A DNA stretch of 64,000 nucleotides, taken from assembly GCF_003337565.1 (NCBI RefSeq), contig NZ_QPJL01000014.1, forward strand, positions 1-64,000, given 5' to 3'. The notes below the pieces were generated by a model, which did no database searches, had not been told where the DNA came from, and saw nothing but the letters and a program-made list of their open reading frames with translations. Shown piece after piece: positions 16,344-23,516 of the stretch. Position 1 is the stretch's first letter; every line of letters begins with the position of its first letter. Both the position numbers and the translations under genes were made by a program. The DNA comes from Paracoccus lutimaris. Its GTDB lineage: Bacteria > Pseudomonadota > Alphaproteobacteria > Rhodobacterales > Rhodobacteraceae.

Positions 16344-17507
16344 CTAGTCAAGTGCGTTCACGGTCAGGTGTGCCATCTGGCCAAAGCCGTTGAAGCGGGT
16401 ATTCGTCACCGTCGAATAGGCCCCGGCGCCGTGGAAGATGACGTAATCGCCTTCCTGGATATTGGCGGGCAGGGCCAGTTCGCCCGGCAGGCGGTCCACG
16501 GAATCGCAGGTCGGGCCAAAGATGACGCGGGGCATGGCCTCGTCCTCGCGCGGGGTGCCTTCGGGGGTCAGCACCTCCAGTCGGTCGAGATTGCCGATCA
16601 TCGGCAATTCGAACAGCCCGCCATAGACGCCGTCATTCAGGAAGATCCCGGCGCCATCGCGCACGGCCTTGACCCGGGTGATCAGCGCGAAAGCGTCGCC
16701 ACAGATGCCCCGGCCCGGCTCGCAGACCAGTTCCGGCGCGTCGTCGCCAAAGGTCGCGGCGGTGGTGCGGCCGATCAGTTCAAAGATCGCGGTCAGGTCC
16801 GGTTCGACCCCGGCCACGCGATGCGAGGGGAAGCCGCCGCCCACGTTCAGCCGCCGGGCGCGCACGCCGGCCATGTCGCAGATATCCCTGGCTGCGGCGA
16901 TATAGGCCTCCCATGCATGGGGGTCGACGCATTGCGTGCCGGGGTGGAAGGTCAGCGACGGGATATAGCCGCGATCCGCGACTGCGCGCAGCAGTTCCGC
17001 CGCCAGTTCCGGCGAGGCGCCGAATTTCGAGCCGAAATCATAGGCCGCGCCCAGAACCGGCAGCTTGAAGCGGGGCGAGATCTCGCAGCCTTCGGCGGGG
17101 ACGCGGGCGAAGAGCTTTTCCAGTTCCGAATGGCTGTCCACCGACCATGCCTTGATGCCGGCCTCGACCGCATGGGCGATCTCGGCGCGCGAGCGCACGG
17201 GGTTGTGGTAATGGCGCGCGGCATCGGGGGCGAGACGGCTGATCAGGTCGATCTCATAGGGTGAGGCCACGTCGAAGCCCCTGACGCCGGCGGCGGCCAG
17301 CGTGCGGATCACCGCCTCGTCGGGGTTCGACTTGACGGCATAGGTCACAAGACCGGGGAAACCTTGCAAAAACCGCTGCGCGGTGGCGCGCAGGACAGAG
17401 GGGGCGAAAACCATCACCGGATTCTCCGGCGCAAGGCTGCGGATGATTTCGGCGGGGTTGGCCCAGACGGTCTTGGGGCCGCGGCCCTCGGTCAGTCCCA
17501 TCGGCAT
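16344..17507 (-). CDS. Ornithine/lysine decarboxylase, type III PLP fold
   Basis: 387-residue alanine-racemase-fold decarboxylase. The PLP lysine is in VTYAVKSNPD (about residue 58), with GFDVASPYEI, the glycine loop RRLNVGGGFPSH, the phosphate-binding EPGRG, and the cysteine/aspartate segment GPTCDSVDRLP that acts on the substrate amine. This pattern fits eukaryotic-type ornithine decarboxylase (putrescine synthesis) and its lysine-accepting bacterial relatives. An AAAGGA ribosome-binding site supports the start. It is divergent from an Lrp-type regulator. The choice between ornithine and lysine cannot be made by eye. Confidence 0.88.
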   Translation of the reverse strand: MPMGLTEGRGPKTVWANPAEIIRSLAPENPVMVFAPSVLRATAQRFLQGFPGLVTYAVKSNPDEAVIRTLAAAGVRGFDVASPYEIDLISRLAPDAARHYHNPVRSRAEIAHAVEAGIKAWSVDSHSELEKLFARVPAEGCEISPRFKLPVLGAAYDFGSKFGASPELAAELLRAVADRGYIPSLTFHPGTQCVDPHAWEAYIAAARDICDMAGVRARRLNVGGGFPSHRVAGVEPDLTAIFELIGRTTAATFGDDAPELVCEPGRGICGDAFALITRVKAVRDGAGIFLNDGVYGGLFELPMIGNLDRLEVLTPEGTPREDEAMPRVIFGPTCDSVDRLPGELALPANIQEGDYVIFHGAGAYSTVTNTRFNGFGQMAHLTVNALD

Positions 17508-17609
17508 TATGTCCTTTCAGTTCGGGGGTCGGAGAATGAAAACGAGTCTGCGCCCTATGAGTTCCGATTGAAGCAATGAAAAGGGTGGAAATGGCCGTGG
17601 CGCTGGTTA

Positions 17610-17636
17610 ATATGACGAATATCTCGTCGATATGAC
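17610..17636. promoter_or_regulatory. Palindrome and direct repeat at the Lrp-type gene start
   Basis: GACGA-ATATC-TCGTC (17614-17628) is a perfect inverted repeat with a 5-base AT centre. It is flanked by two copies of ATATGAC (17610-17616 and 17630-17636); the second contains the proposed ATG of the regulator. The symmetry and AT centre fit a site for an Lrp/AsnC dimer controlling both divergent genes. Confidence 0.5.
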
Positions 17637-18078
17637 AGGTGAACGGGTGGACGAACTTGACCGGGGCATTCTGGCCCATCTGGCGCAGGATGCGCGCATG
17701 TCGGTGGCGGTTCTGGCGCGGCGGCTGAAGGTTGCGCGATCCACCGTGCAGGCCCGGCTGGAGCGGCTCGAAACCTCGGGCGCCATTGCCGGATATACCT
17801 TGCGGCTGGGCGATTCGGCGCGTGAGCATCGCATCCGCGCCACCTGCCTTTTGACCATCGAGCCACGCGCCCAGGCGGCCATCCTGACCCGGCTGCGCAG
17901 CCTGCCCGAGGTCGAGCGCATCCATACGACCAGTGGCCGTGTCGATCTTTTGCTGCAATTGGCCGCCACTTCGACCAGTCAGCTTGACGATGTGCTGGAT
18001 CAGATTGGCGGTCTGACCGGCGTCAAGTCCAGCGAAAGCCTGATCCACCTGTCGACCAAGCTGGACCGCGCCACCTAG
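17632..18078 (+). CDS. Lrp/AsnC family transcriptional regulator
   Basis: 148 residues: N-terminal helix-turn-helix (about 5-65; LDRGILAHLAQDARMSVAVL, then VARSTVQARLERLE) and C-terminal RAM ligand domain. The ATG used here has no clear ribosome-binding site; a GTG five codons later (17647), preceded by AGGTGAA and giving VDELDRGIL, is an attractive alternative. Divergence from the decarboxylase suggests control by an amino acid such as ornithine or lysine (inference). Its 3' end overlaps rsmD by 4 bases on the opposite strand. Confidence 0.88.
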   Translation: MTGERVDELDRGILAHLAQDARMSVAVLARRLKVARSTVQARLERLETSGAIAGYTLRLGDSAREHRIRATCLLTIEPRAQAAILTRLRSLPEVERIHTTSGRVDLLLQLAATSTSQLDDVLDQIGGLTGVKSSESLIHLSTKLDRAT

Positions 18079-18641
18079 GCGTTGTCGGCGCGCAACAGCG
18101 TGACCAGCGTGTCGCCATATTTGCGCTGGTCGATCCGGGTCGTGCCGGCGACGGGGGCGGGGGGCGTCGATTCCTCCCAGACCACGATGCCGCCGGGGGC
18201 AAGCCAGCCGCCCGAGATGACATCGGCCATGGCCTTTTCGCCCAAGCCCTTGCCATAGGGCGGGTCCAGAAACACCAGCCCGTAGCCCGCGCCGCGATTT
18301 TCGCCCAGCCGGGTGGCGTCGCGGCGCCAGACATCGGTGACGCCCATGGCGCGGGCTTTCTCGATATTGGTGCGCAAAAGCGCCCGCGCCGCCACGCCGT
18401 CATCGACAAAGGCCACGCGGGCGGCGCCGCGCGACAGCGCCTCAAGCCCCAGCGCGCCGGTGCCGGCAAACAGGTCCAGAACCCTTGCGCCGGGGACCGG
18501 ATTGCCATGGGTGCCGTTGATCAGCAGGTTGAAGATCGCCTCGCGCACGCGGTCGGTGGTCGGGCGCAGATGCGCCGCGGGATCGCCCGCGCCGACATCC
18601 GCCAGCTTCAGCCCGCGCAGATTGCCGCCAACGATACGCAT
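18075..18641 (-). CDS. rsmD: 16S rRNA (guanine966-N2)-methyltransferase RsmD
   Basis: 188-residue SAM-dependent methyltransferase. The N-terminal RIVGGNLRG, LRPTTDRVREAIFN, the SAM loop VLDLFAGTGALGLEALSRG and the catalytic FLDPPYG are diagnostic for RsmD, which methylates G966 of 16S rRNA. The ATG overlaps the stop of the upstream flavoprotein gene (TGATG); a GTG one codon earlier is also possible. Confidence 0.93.
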   Translation of the reverse strand: MRIVGGNLRGLKLADVGAGDPAAHLRPTTDRVREAIFNLLINGTHGNPVPGARVLDLFAGTGALGLEALSRGAARVAFVDDGVAARALLRTNIEKARAMGVTDVWRRDATRLGENRGAGYGLVFLDPPYGKGLGEKAMADVISGGWLAPGGIVVWEESTPPAPVAGTTRIDQRKYGDTLVTLLRADNA

Positions 18642-19840
18642 CACATCAGCGCCTTGAGGTCGGCGGCCCCGGCGACGGCCTCGGGCGATGGGGATTTGCC
18701 GCCCTCGATCAGGCGCTTGCCGATCATATAGGCGCGGGCGTCGTTCAGCGCGTCGACCGCGATCAGCCGCCCCTTGCGGAAATACCAGACCGAGCCGGAA
18801 TGCGCCCCCGTCCCCGGTCGCATGACGACCTGATCATAGCCGGCATTCAGCCCGGCGATCTGCAGCTTGGCGTCGAACTGATCCGACCAGAACCACGGCT
18901 TTGGGATGTAGTCGGCCCCGGTGCCAAGGATATTGGCGGCGACGGCCTCGGCCATGTCGATGGCATTGCCGACACTTTCCAGCCGCATCCGCCCGCCCGG
19001 AACAGTGAAACTGGCGCAATCCCCCGCCGCCCAGATCGCCGGGTCCGAGGTCCGGCCCTGCGCATCGGTGGCGATGCCGTTCTCGATCGCCAGCCCTGCC
19101 GCCTCGGCCAGCGCGGTCTCGGGGCTGATGCCGATGCCGCAGGCGACCAGATCGGCGGGCAGGTGGCGGCCATCGGTCAGTTCGACCCCGTCGGCGGCAT
19201 CGGTGCCGGTGATGCGGGCGATGCCGGCGCCTTCGATGATTTCAACGCCGTGATCGCGGTGCAGATCGCGGATCATGTCGGCGGTCTCGGGCGCGGCGAC
19301 GCGGCCAAGGATGCGGGGCGCGGCCTCGACCAGCGTGACCTCAAGGCCCAGCTTGCGGGCGACGGCGGCGGCTTCAAGCCCGATATAGCCGCCGCCGATC
19401 ACCACCAGACGGCGACCGGGCAGCAGCATGGGTTTCGCGGTCTGGATATCGGCGATGTTGCGCACCACGTTGACGCCGTGCAGGTGCCCGCCCATGGCGG
19501 CGGGCAGGCGGCGGGGCGCCGCGCCCAGGGTCAGCGCCAGCGCGTCATAGGCATGGCTGCCCTTGTCGGTGGTGACTGTCCGGCGCGCGCGGTCGATCCC
19601 GGTCACACGCTCGCCCAGCCGCAGGTCGATGCCGTTCTCCGCCCACCATTCCGGGGCACGCAGCGTCAGCCGCTCTTCGTCCATCTCGCCCAGCAGATAG
19701 GCCTTGGACAAAGGCGGGCGCTGATAGGGGGCAAGGGGTTCCTCGCCGATCACGGTGATCCCGCCCTTGTGCCCCAGCGCGCGCAGTTTTGCCGCCAGCG
19801 AGGCCGCCGCCTGTCCCGCGCCCAGGATCACGATGTTCAT
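18641..19840 (-). CDS. FAD-dependent NAD(P)H:ferredoxin-type reductase
   Basis: 399 residues of the pyridine-nucleotide disulfide reductase class I fold (putidaredoxin/rhodocoxin reductase type). FAD loop VILGAGQAAASLAAKLR at the start, APYQRPPLSKAYL, NADH loop VVIGGGYIGLEAAAVARKLG, second FAD motif WAAGDCASF, and the C-terminal reductase domain beginning KPWFWSDQFD. It passes electrons from NAD(P)H to a small ferredoxin or another acceptor; no cytochrome P450 or ferredoxin gene is adjacent. It is divergent from a peroxiredoxin gene, which hints at redox defence. Confidence 0.87.
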   Translation of the reverse strand: MNIVILGAGQAAASLAAKLRALGHKGGITVIGEEPLAPYQRPPLSKAYLLGEMDEERLTLRAPEWWAENGIDLRLGERVTGIDRARRTVTTDKGSHAYDALALTLGAAPRRLPAAMGGHLHGVNVVRNIADIQTAKPMLLPGRRLVVIGGGYIGLEAAAVARKLGLEVTLVEAAPRILGRVAAPETADMIRDLHRDHGVEIIEGAGIARITGTDAADGVELTDGRHLPADLVACGIGISPETALAEAAGLAIENGIATDAQGRTSDPAIWAAGDCASFTVPGGRMRLESVGNAIDMAEAVAANILGTGADYIPKPWFWSDQFDAKLQIAGLNAGYDQVVMRPGTGAHSGSVWYFRKGRLIAVDALNDARAYMIGKRLIEGGKSPSPEAVAGAADLKALM

Positions 19841-19918
19841 TTTCTGCCCTCGCTGGTCTGCCTGCGCGCCGCAGCCTATAGTCCCCCCCGGAACGATGCA
19901 ATTCACGGAGGAACGCGC

Positions 19919-20401
19919 ATGTCCATTTCGAAAGGCGACAAGCTGCCGGCGGGCCAGTTGCTGAAACCCGGCGCGAGCGGCCCCGCGCCGCTGGATGCGG
20001 CCGATCTGGCGCAGGGTCGCGTGGCGATCTTTGCCGTGCCGGGCGCCTATACGCCGACCTGCTCGAACGCGCATATGCCCAGCTTCGTGAAGAATGCCGA
20101 CAAGTTCCGCGAACGGGGCGTCTCGCGCGTGGTCTGCATCACCGTGAACGACCCCTTCGTGGCCGGCGCATGGGCCAGCGATACCGGCGCCACGGCGGCG
20201 GGGATCGAGGTTCTGGCCGATGCCGATGGCAGCTATACCAAGGCGCTTGGCATGAACATCGTCGGCGAGGGCTGGGTCAATGGCCGCTCGAAACGCTATG
20301 CGATGCTGGTCACGGACGGCGTGGTCACCGAGCTTCAGGTCGAGGAATCGCCGGGCGCCTGCTCGATTTCCTCGGGCGATTCGCTGCTGGATCTGATCTG
20401 A
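19919..20401 (+). CDS. Peroxiredoxin, Prx5 (AhpE/PMP20-like) subfamily
   Basis: 160 residues with the Prx5 active site PGAYTPTCSNAHMPSF, where the cysteine in PTCS is peroxidatic (about residue 49). A second cysteine in ESPGACSISSGD near the C-terminus could form an intramolecular disulfide. It reduces hydrogen peroxide or organic peroxides in the cytosol. A GGAGG ribosome-binding site lies eight bases upstream. Its last 67 bases overlap the 3' end of the convergent HxlR-type gene. Confidence 0.93.
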   Translation: MSISKGDKLPAGQLLKPGASGPAPLDAADLAQGRVAIFAVPGAYTPTCSNAHMPSFVKNADKFRERGVSRVVCITVNDPFVAGAWASDTGATAAGIEVLADADGSYTKALGMNIVGEGWVNGRSKRYAMLVTDGVVTELQVEESPGACSISSGDSLLDLI

Positions 20402-21048
20402 GGCTTCAGGCTGAAGAGATCGGTGAATTCCTGCGCGGCGGCCACGTCGCCGTGCAGGGCGATCTTGCCCAATGAGGCCAGCGCCCGCGGGCCCGGGCCA
20501 TAGATCGCGGCGGCCAGCGCATTGCCGCTGCCTTCCAGCAGGAAATCCCCGCGCGGGGCGCGCGCGGCCCTGACCTGCGGCGCGCCAAGGCGCGACAGCG
20601 TGACCTCGAACCCCTCATGCCCCGACAGGAAGGCGGCGCGCAGCGGCGATCCGGCCGCGCGGCCCGCATCCACCGTCGCCGAGATCGAGATCATCAGCGC
20701 CGCAATACTGATGAATTTCATCGGGTCGTGCCCCGGCATCATCAGCGCCCAGCGGCACAGTTCCGTCAGCACCGGATGCAGGGCGCGGCCCTGATCGGTC
20801 AGCGCATAGATCCCCAGCACCGCGTCATGGCTGACCACGCCCACCTGCACCAGTTGCGCCAGCCTTTGCGTCAGCACGCTGGCGGTGATGCCCGGCAGGC
20901 CGGCGCGCAGCATCTGGAAGCGCTTGGGCTCAAACATCAGCTCGCGCACCACCAGAAGCGCCCAGCGGTCGCCGATGAGGTTCAGGGCATGGGCGCCCAG
21001 ACAGCCCTCGTCATAGCGAGGGCGCGAGATGTTGCCGCTATCAGTCAT
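20335..21048 (-). CDS. HxlR-family winged-helix regulator with C-terminal extension
   Basis: 237 residues. Residues about 10-100 form the HxlR winged helix (CLGAHALNLIGDRWALLVVR, FEPKRFQMLRAGLPGITASV, LTQRLAQL). Residues about 110-215 form an extra domain of unknown role, perhaps ligand-binding and SCP2-like. HxlR proteins often sense reactive electrophiles or redox state. It is divergent from a DUF1428/VOC/VOC/GST operon, which it probably controls. The coding end runs 67 bases into the peroxiredoxin gene on the other strand. Confidence 0.85.
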   Translation of the reverse strand: MTDSGNISRPRYDEGCLGAHALNLIGDRWALLVVRELMFEPKRFQMLRAGLPGITASVLTQRLAQLVQVGVVSHDAVLGIYALTDQGRALHPVLTELCRWALMMPGHDPMKFISIAALMISISATVDAGRAAGSPLRAAFLSGHEGFEVTLSRLGAPQVRAARAPRGDFLLEGSGNALAAAIYGPGPRALASLGKIALHGDVAAAQEFTDLFSLKPQIRSSSESPEEIEQAPGDSST

Positions 21049-21137
21049 GTTTCAGGATTATCAGTTGCTTTTTAATACTGCAAGTGTCACGCTGAGTCGC
21101 GTGGTGCTTTTCGCGTCTTACCAGCGGAGGAAAAGAC

Positions 21138-21509
21138 ATGACCTATTATTCCGGCTTTCTCTTGGCGGTTCCGGCCGTGAACAAGCAGGCTTATGCCGAC
21201 CACGCCACCAAGGCCTGGCCGATGTTTGAAAAACGCGGTGCTCTGCGTATGGTTGAAACGTGGGGTGCCGATGTGCCCCATGGTAAGGTGACCGACTTCT
21301 ACATGGCGACCAAGGCCAAGGAGGATGAGACCATCGTTTTCTCATGGATCGAATGGCCCGATCGCGCCACCGCCGACGCCGCCTTCGCGACGATGATGGA
21401 GGACCCCGACATGCAGAGCATGGGCGAGATGCCCTTTGATGGCATCCGCATGATGTGGGGCGGATTCGAACCGGTCGTGGATGTCAAAGCCCGAACAACA
21501 AGAACCTGA
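21138..21509 (+). CDS. DUF1428 family protein
   Basis: 123-residue dimeric alpha/beta-barrel-type protein of family DUF1428 (YbaA-like); MTYYSGFLLAVP, GALRMVETWGADVP, DETIVFSWIEWPD and MPFDGIRMMWGGF are family hallmarks. Function is unknown. A GGAGG site lies eight bases upstream. First gene of a four-gene operon with two VOC proteins and a GST, facing an HxlR-type regulator. Confidence 0.9.
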   Translation: MTYYSGFLLAVPAVNKQAYADHATKAWPMFEKRGALRMVETWGADVPHGKVTDFYMATKAKEDETIVFSWIEWPDRATADAAFATMMEDPDMQSMGEMPFDGIRMMWGGFEPVVDVKARTTRT

Positions 21510-21526
21510 ATAACAGGAGTGCCTTG

Positions 21527-21949
21527 ATGCCTTTCATCCCCTATCTTTCGTTTCAGGGCCAATGCGCCGAAGCCTTTGCCTTCTATGGCACGGTTTTTGG
21601 CGCCACGCCCCTGACCAGCCCCTATACCGAGGCGCCGCCCGATTCCGACCTGCCCGAGCTGCCGCCCGAGCAGAGGAACTGGTTGATGCATGCCCAGCTG
21701 GACACGTCGGACGGGATGCTGATGGGGGCCGACATGCCGCCGCAACTTGGCGGCGTGGCGCAGGCCGGGGTCTCGCTGGCGGTGTCGCGGGCGGATGAGG
21801 CCACGGCACGGGCGCTGTTCGAGACGCTGGCCCAGGGCGGCGAGGTGATCCTGCCCTATGGCCCGACCTTTTATGCCAAGGGCTTTGGCATGTGCACCGA
21901 CCGTTTCGGCACCAGCTGGATGGTCAGCCACGGTCTGAAGGACAGCTAG
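21527..21949 (+). CDS. VOC family protein (PhnB/glyoxalase-like)
   Basis: 140 residues of the vicinal-oxygen-chelate fold: FIPYLSFQGQCAEAFAFY at the start and PYGPTFYAKGFGMCTDRFG near the end are typical of PhnB/YjdN-like members. The reaction is not known for this subgroup. The ATG with CAGGAG upstream was chosen. It is 17 bases after the DUF1428 gene. Confidence 0.88.
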   Translation: MPFIPYLSFQGQCAEAFAFYGTVFGATPLTSPYTEAPPDSDLPELPPEQRNWLMHAQLDTSDGMLMGADMPPQLGGVAQAGVSLAVSRADEATARALFETLAQGGEVILPYGPTFYAKGFGMCTDRFGTSWMVSHGLKDS

Positions 21950-21962
21950 AAAGGACAGAACG

Positions 21963-22751
21963 ATGTATCAGGGCAAGCCCTGCTGGTTCGAACTTGCCAC
22001 CAATCCCGGCACCCTTCCTGCCGCCGAGGCCTTTTACAGCAAGGTCTTTGGCTGGGACTTCGCCGATGCCGGGATGGAGGGCATGAACTATCATCTGGCG
22101 GAATATGGCGACGACATGATCGCCGGCACGATGGAGATGCCGGCGGATGTCGTCGGCATGCCCCCCGCATGGATGATCTATCTGGACGTGGACGATGCCG
22201 ACGCGGCGGCGGCCCGGATCAGGTCGCTGGGCGGCCGGATCTTTCGTGAACCAGCCGACATTCCAGGCACCGGGCGCTTTGCCATCGCGAGCGATCCGCA
22301 GGGCGCGGCCTTTGGCCTGCTGGCGCCGCTGCCGATGGACCCTGAACCTCCGGTCGAATCGGGGGCGTGGAACCAGCGCAAGGAAAGCCACGGCAACTGG
22401 ATCGAGCTGATGAGCACCGACCCGGATGCCGGCTTTGACTTCTATGCCGCGCTGTTTGGCTGGACGAAATCCATGGCCGTCGAGATGGGCGAGATGGGGA
22501 CCTATCAGGTCTTTGCCTGGCGGGGCGCCGATATCGGCGGCATGATGGGGCTGGGCAATGCGCCGCAGTCTTGCTGGCTGCCCTATTTCGGCGTGAACGG
22601 GGTCAAGGACGCGATCACCCGCATCTCTGATGCCGGTGGCGCGGTGCTGCATGGTCCCGTCGAGGTGCCCGGCCCGGCCTATATCGCCATGGCCCGCGAC
22701 CCGCAGGGCGCGCATTTCGCCATTGTCGGCCCGCTGGAGCAAGCCGAATGA
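21963..22751 (+). CDS. VOC family protein with two glyoxalase-like domains
   Basis: 262 residues made of two consecutive VOC domains, about residues 5-118 (FYSKVFGWDF to IASDPQGAAFGLL) and 135-258 (FYAALFGWTKSM to MARDPQGAHFAIV). This duplicated type is common in actinobacteria and alphaproteobacteria and is usually annotated as glyoxalase or hydroxylase CFP-30B-like. The substrate is unknown. It follows the preceding VOC gene after 13 bases in the same operon. Confidence 0.9.
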   Translation: MYQGKPCWFELATNPGTLPAAEAFYSKVFGWDFADAGMEGMNYHLAEYGDDMIAGTMEMPADVVGMPPAWMIYLDVDDADAAAARIRSLGGRIFREPADIPGTGRFAIASDPQGAAFGLLAPLPMDPEPPVESGAWNQRKESHGNWIELMSTDPDAGFDFYAALFGWTKSMAVEMGEMGTYQVFAWRGADIGGMMGLGNAPQSCWLPYFGVNGVKDAITRISDAGGAVLHGPVEVPGPAYIAMARDPQGAHFAIVGPLEQAE

Positions 22752-22796
22752 TCCGGCGGCCCTGACGCCGCCCGCATTTCGCAATCGGAGACTGTC

Positions 22797-23429
22797 ATGA
22801 GCCTTGTGATCACCACCTATGACTGGGTGCCGGATTTCGCCATTGGCTATGTCCGCGACCTGCGCCCCCGCTGGGCCTGCGAAGAGGCGGGTCTGCATTA
22901 TGCGATCGACACCACCAGCGTGCGCGAAAAGACCCCCGCCCATTTCGCGCGCCAGCCCTTTGGGCAGGTGCCGATCCTGCGCGACGGCGATCTGTCGGTC
23001 TTTGAAAGCGGCGCCATTCTTCTGTATCTGGGCGAACGCTCTGATGCGCTTTTGCCGCGCGAACCTGGCCCCCGCGCGGAAACCCAGCAATGGCTGATCG
23101 CCAGCCTGAACACGCTGGAGCCGGTGGTGATGGCGCTGGCGCTGGCGCGGATATTCGACAAGGACGCGCAGGCTGCGGAACGCGCGCTGCCGCGCCTTCA
23201 GGAACGGCTGCGCCAGCTTGAGGGGGTGATGGCCGGGCGCGACTTCATCGCCGCTGGCCGCTTTACCATTGCCGATATCATGCTGACAGAGGTGCTGCGG
23301 ATTGCAGCCAGCCTTGGGGTGCTGGCTGACTATCCGGCGCTGACAGCTTATGTGGCGCGGATGATGGCGCGTCCGGCCTTTCAGCGCGCCCATGCCGCGC
23401 AGATCGCGCATTTCGCCAAGGCGGCGTAA
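22797..23429 (+). CDS. Glutathione S-transferase family protein
   Basis: 210 residues with a thioredoxin-like N-terminal domain (about 1-85; FGQVPILRDGDLSVFESGAI is the glutathione-site cis-proline and ESGAI motif) and an all-helical C-terminal domain. It would conjugate or reduce electrophiles with glutathione. It closes the HxlR-controlled operon, supporting a detoxification role for the module. Confidence 0.9.
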   Translation: MSLVITTYDWVPDFAIGYVRDLRPRWACEEAGLHYAIDTTSVREKTPAHFARQPFGQVPILRDGDLSVFESGAILLYLGERSDALLPREPGPRAETQQWLIASLNTLEPVVMALALARIFDKDAQAAERALPRLQERLRQLEGVMAGRDFIAAGRFTIADIMLTEVLRIAASLGVLADYPALTAYVARMMARPAFQRAHAAQIAHFAKAA

Positions 23430-23516
23430 GGGGGCATTGGGCGGGGGGACGTTTCCCGCCTCTTGGCCTTTTGCCCGGATTTCGCTATCCCCCTTGCAAT
23501 TCAAGGGGTGACCGGA

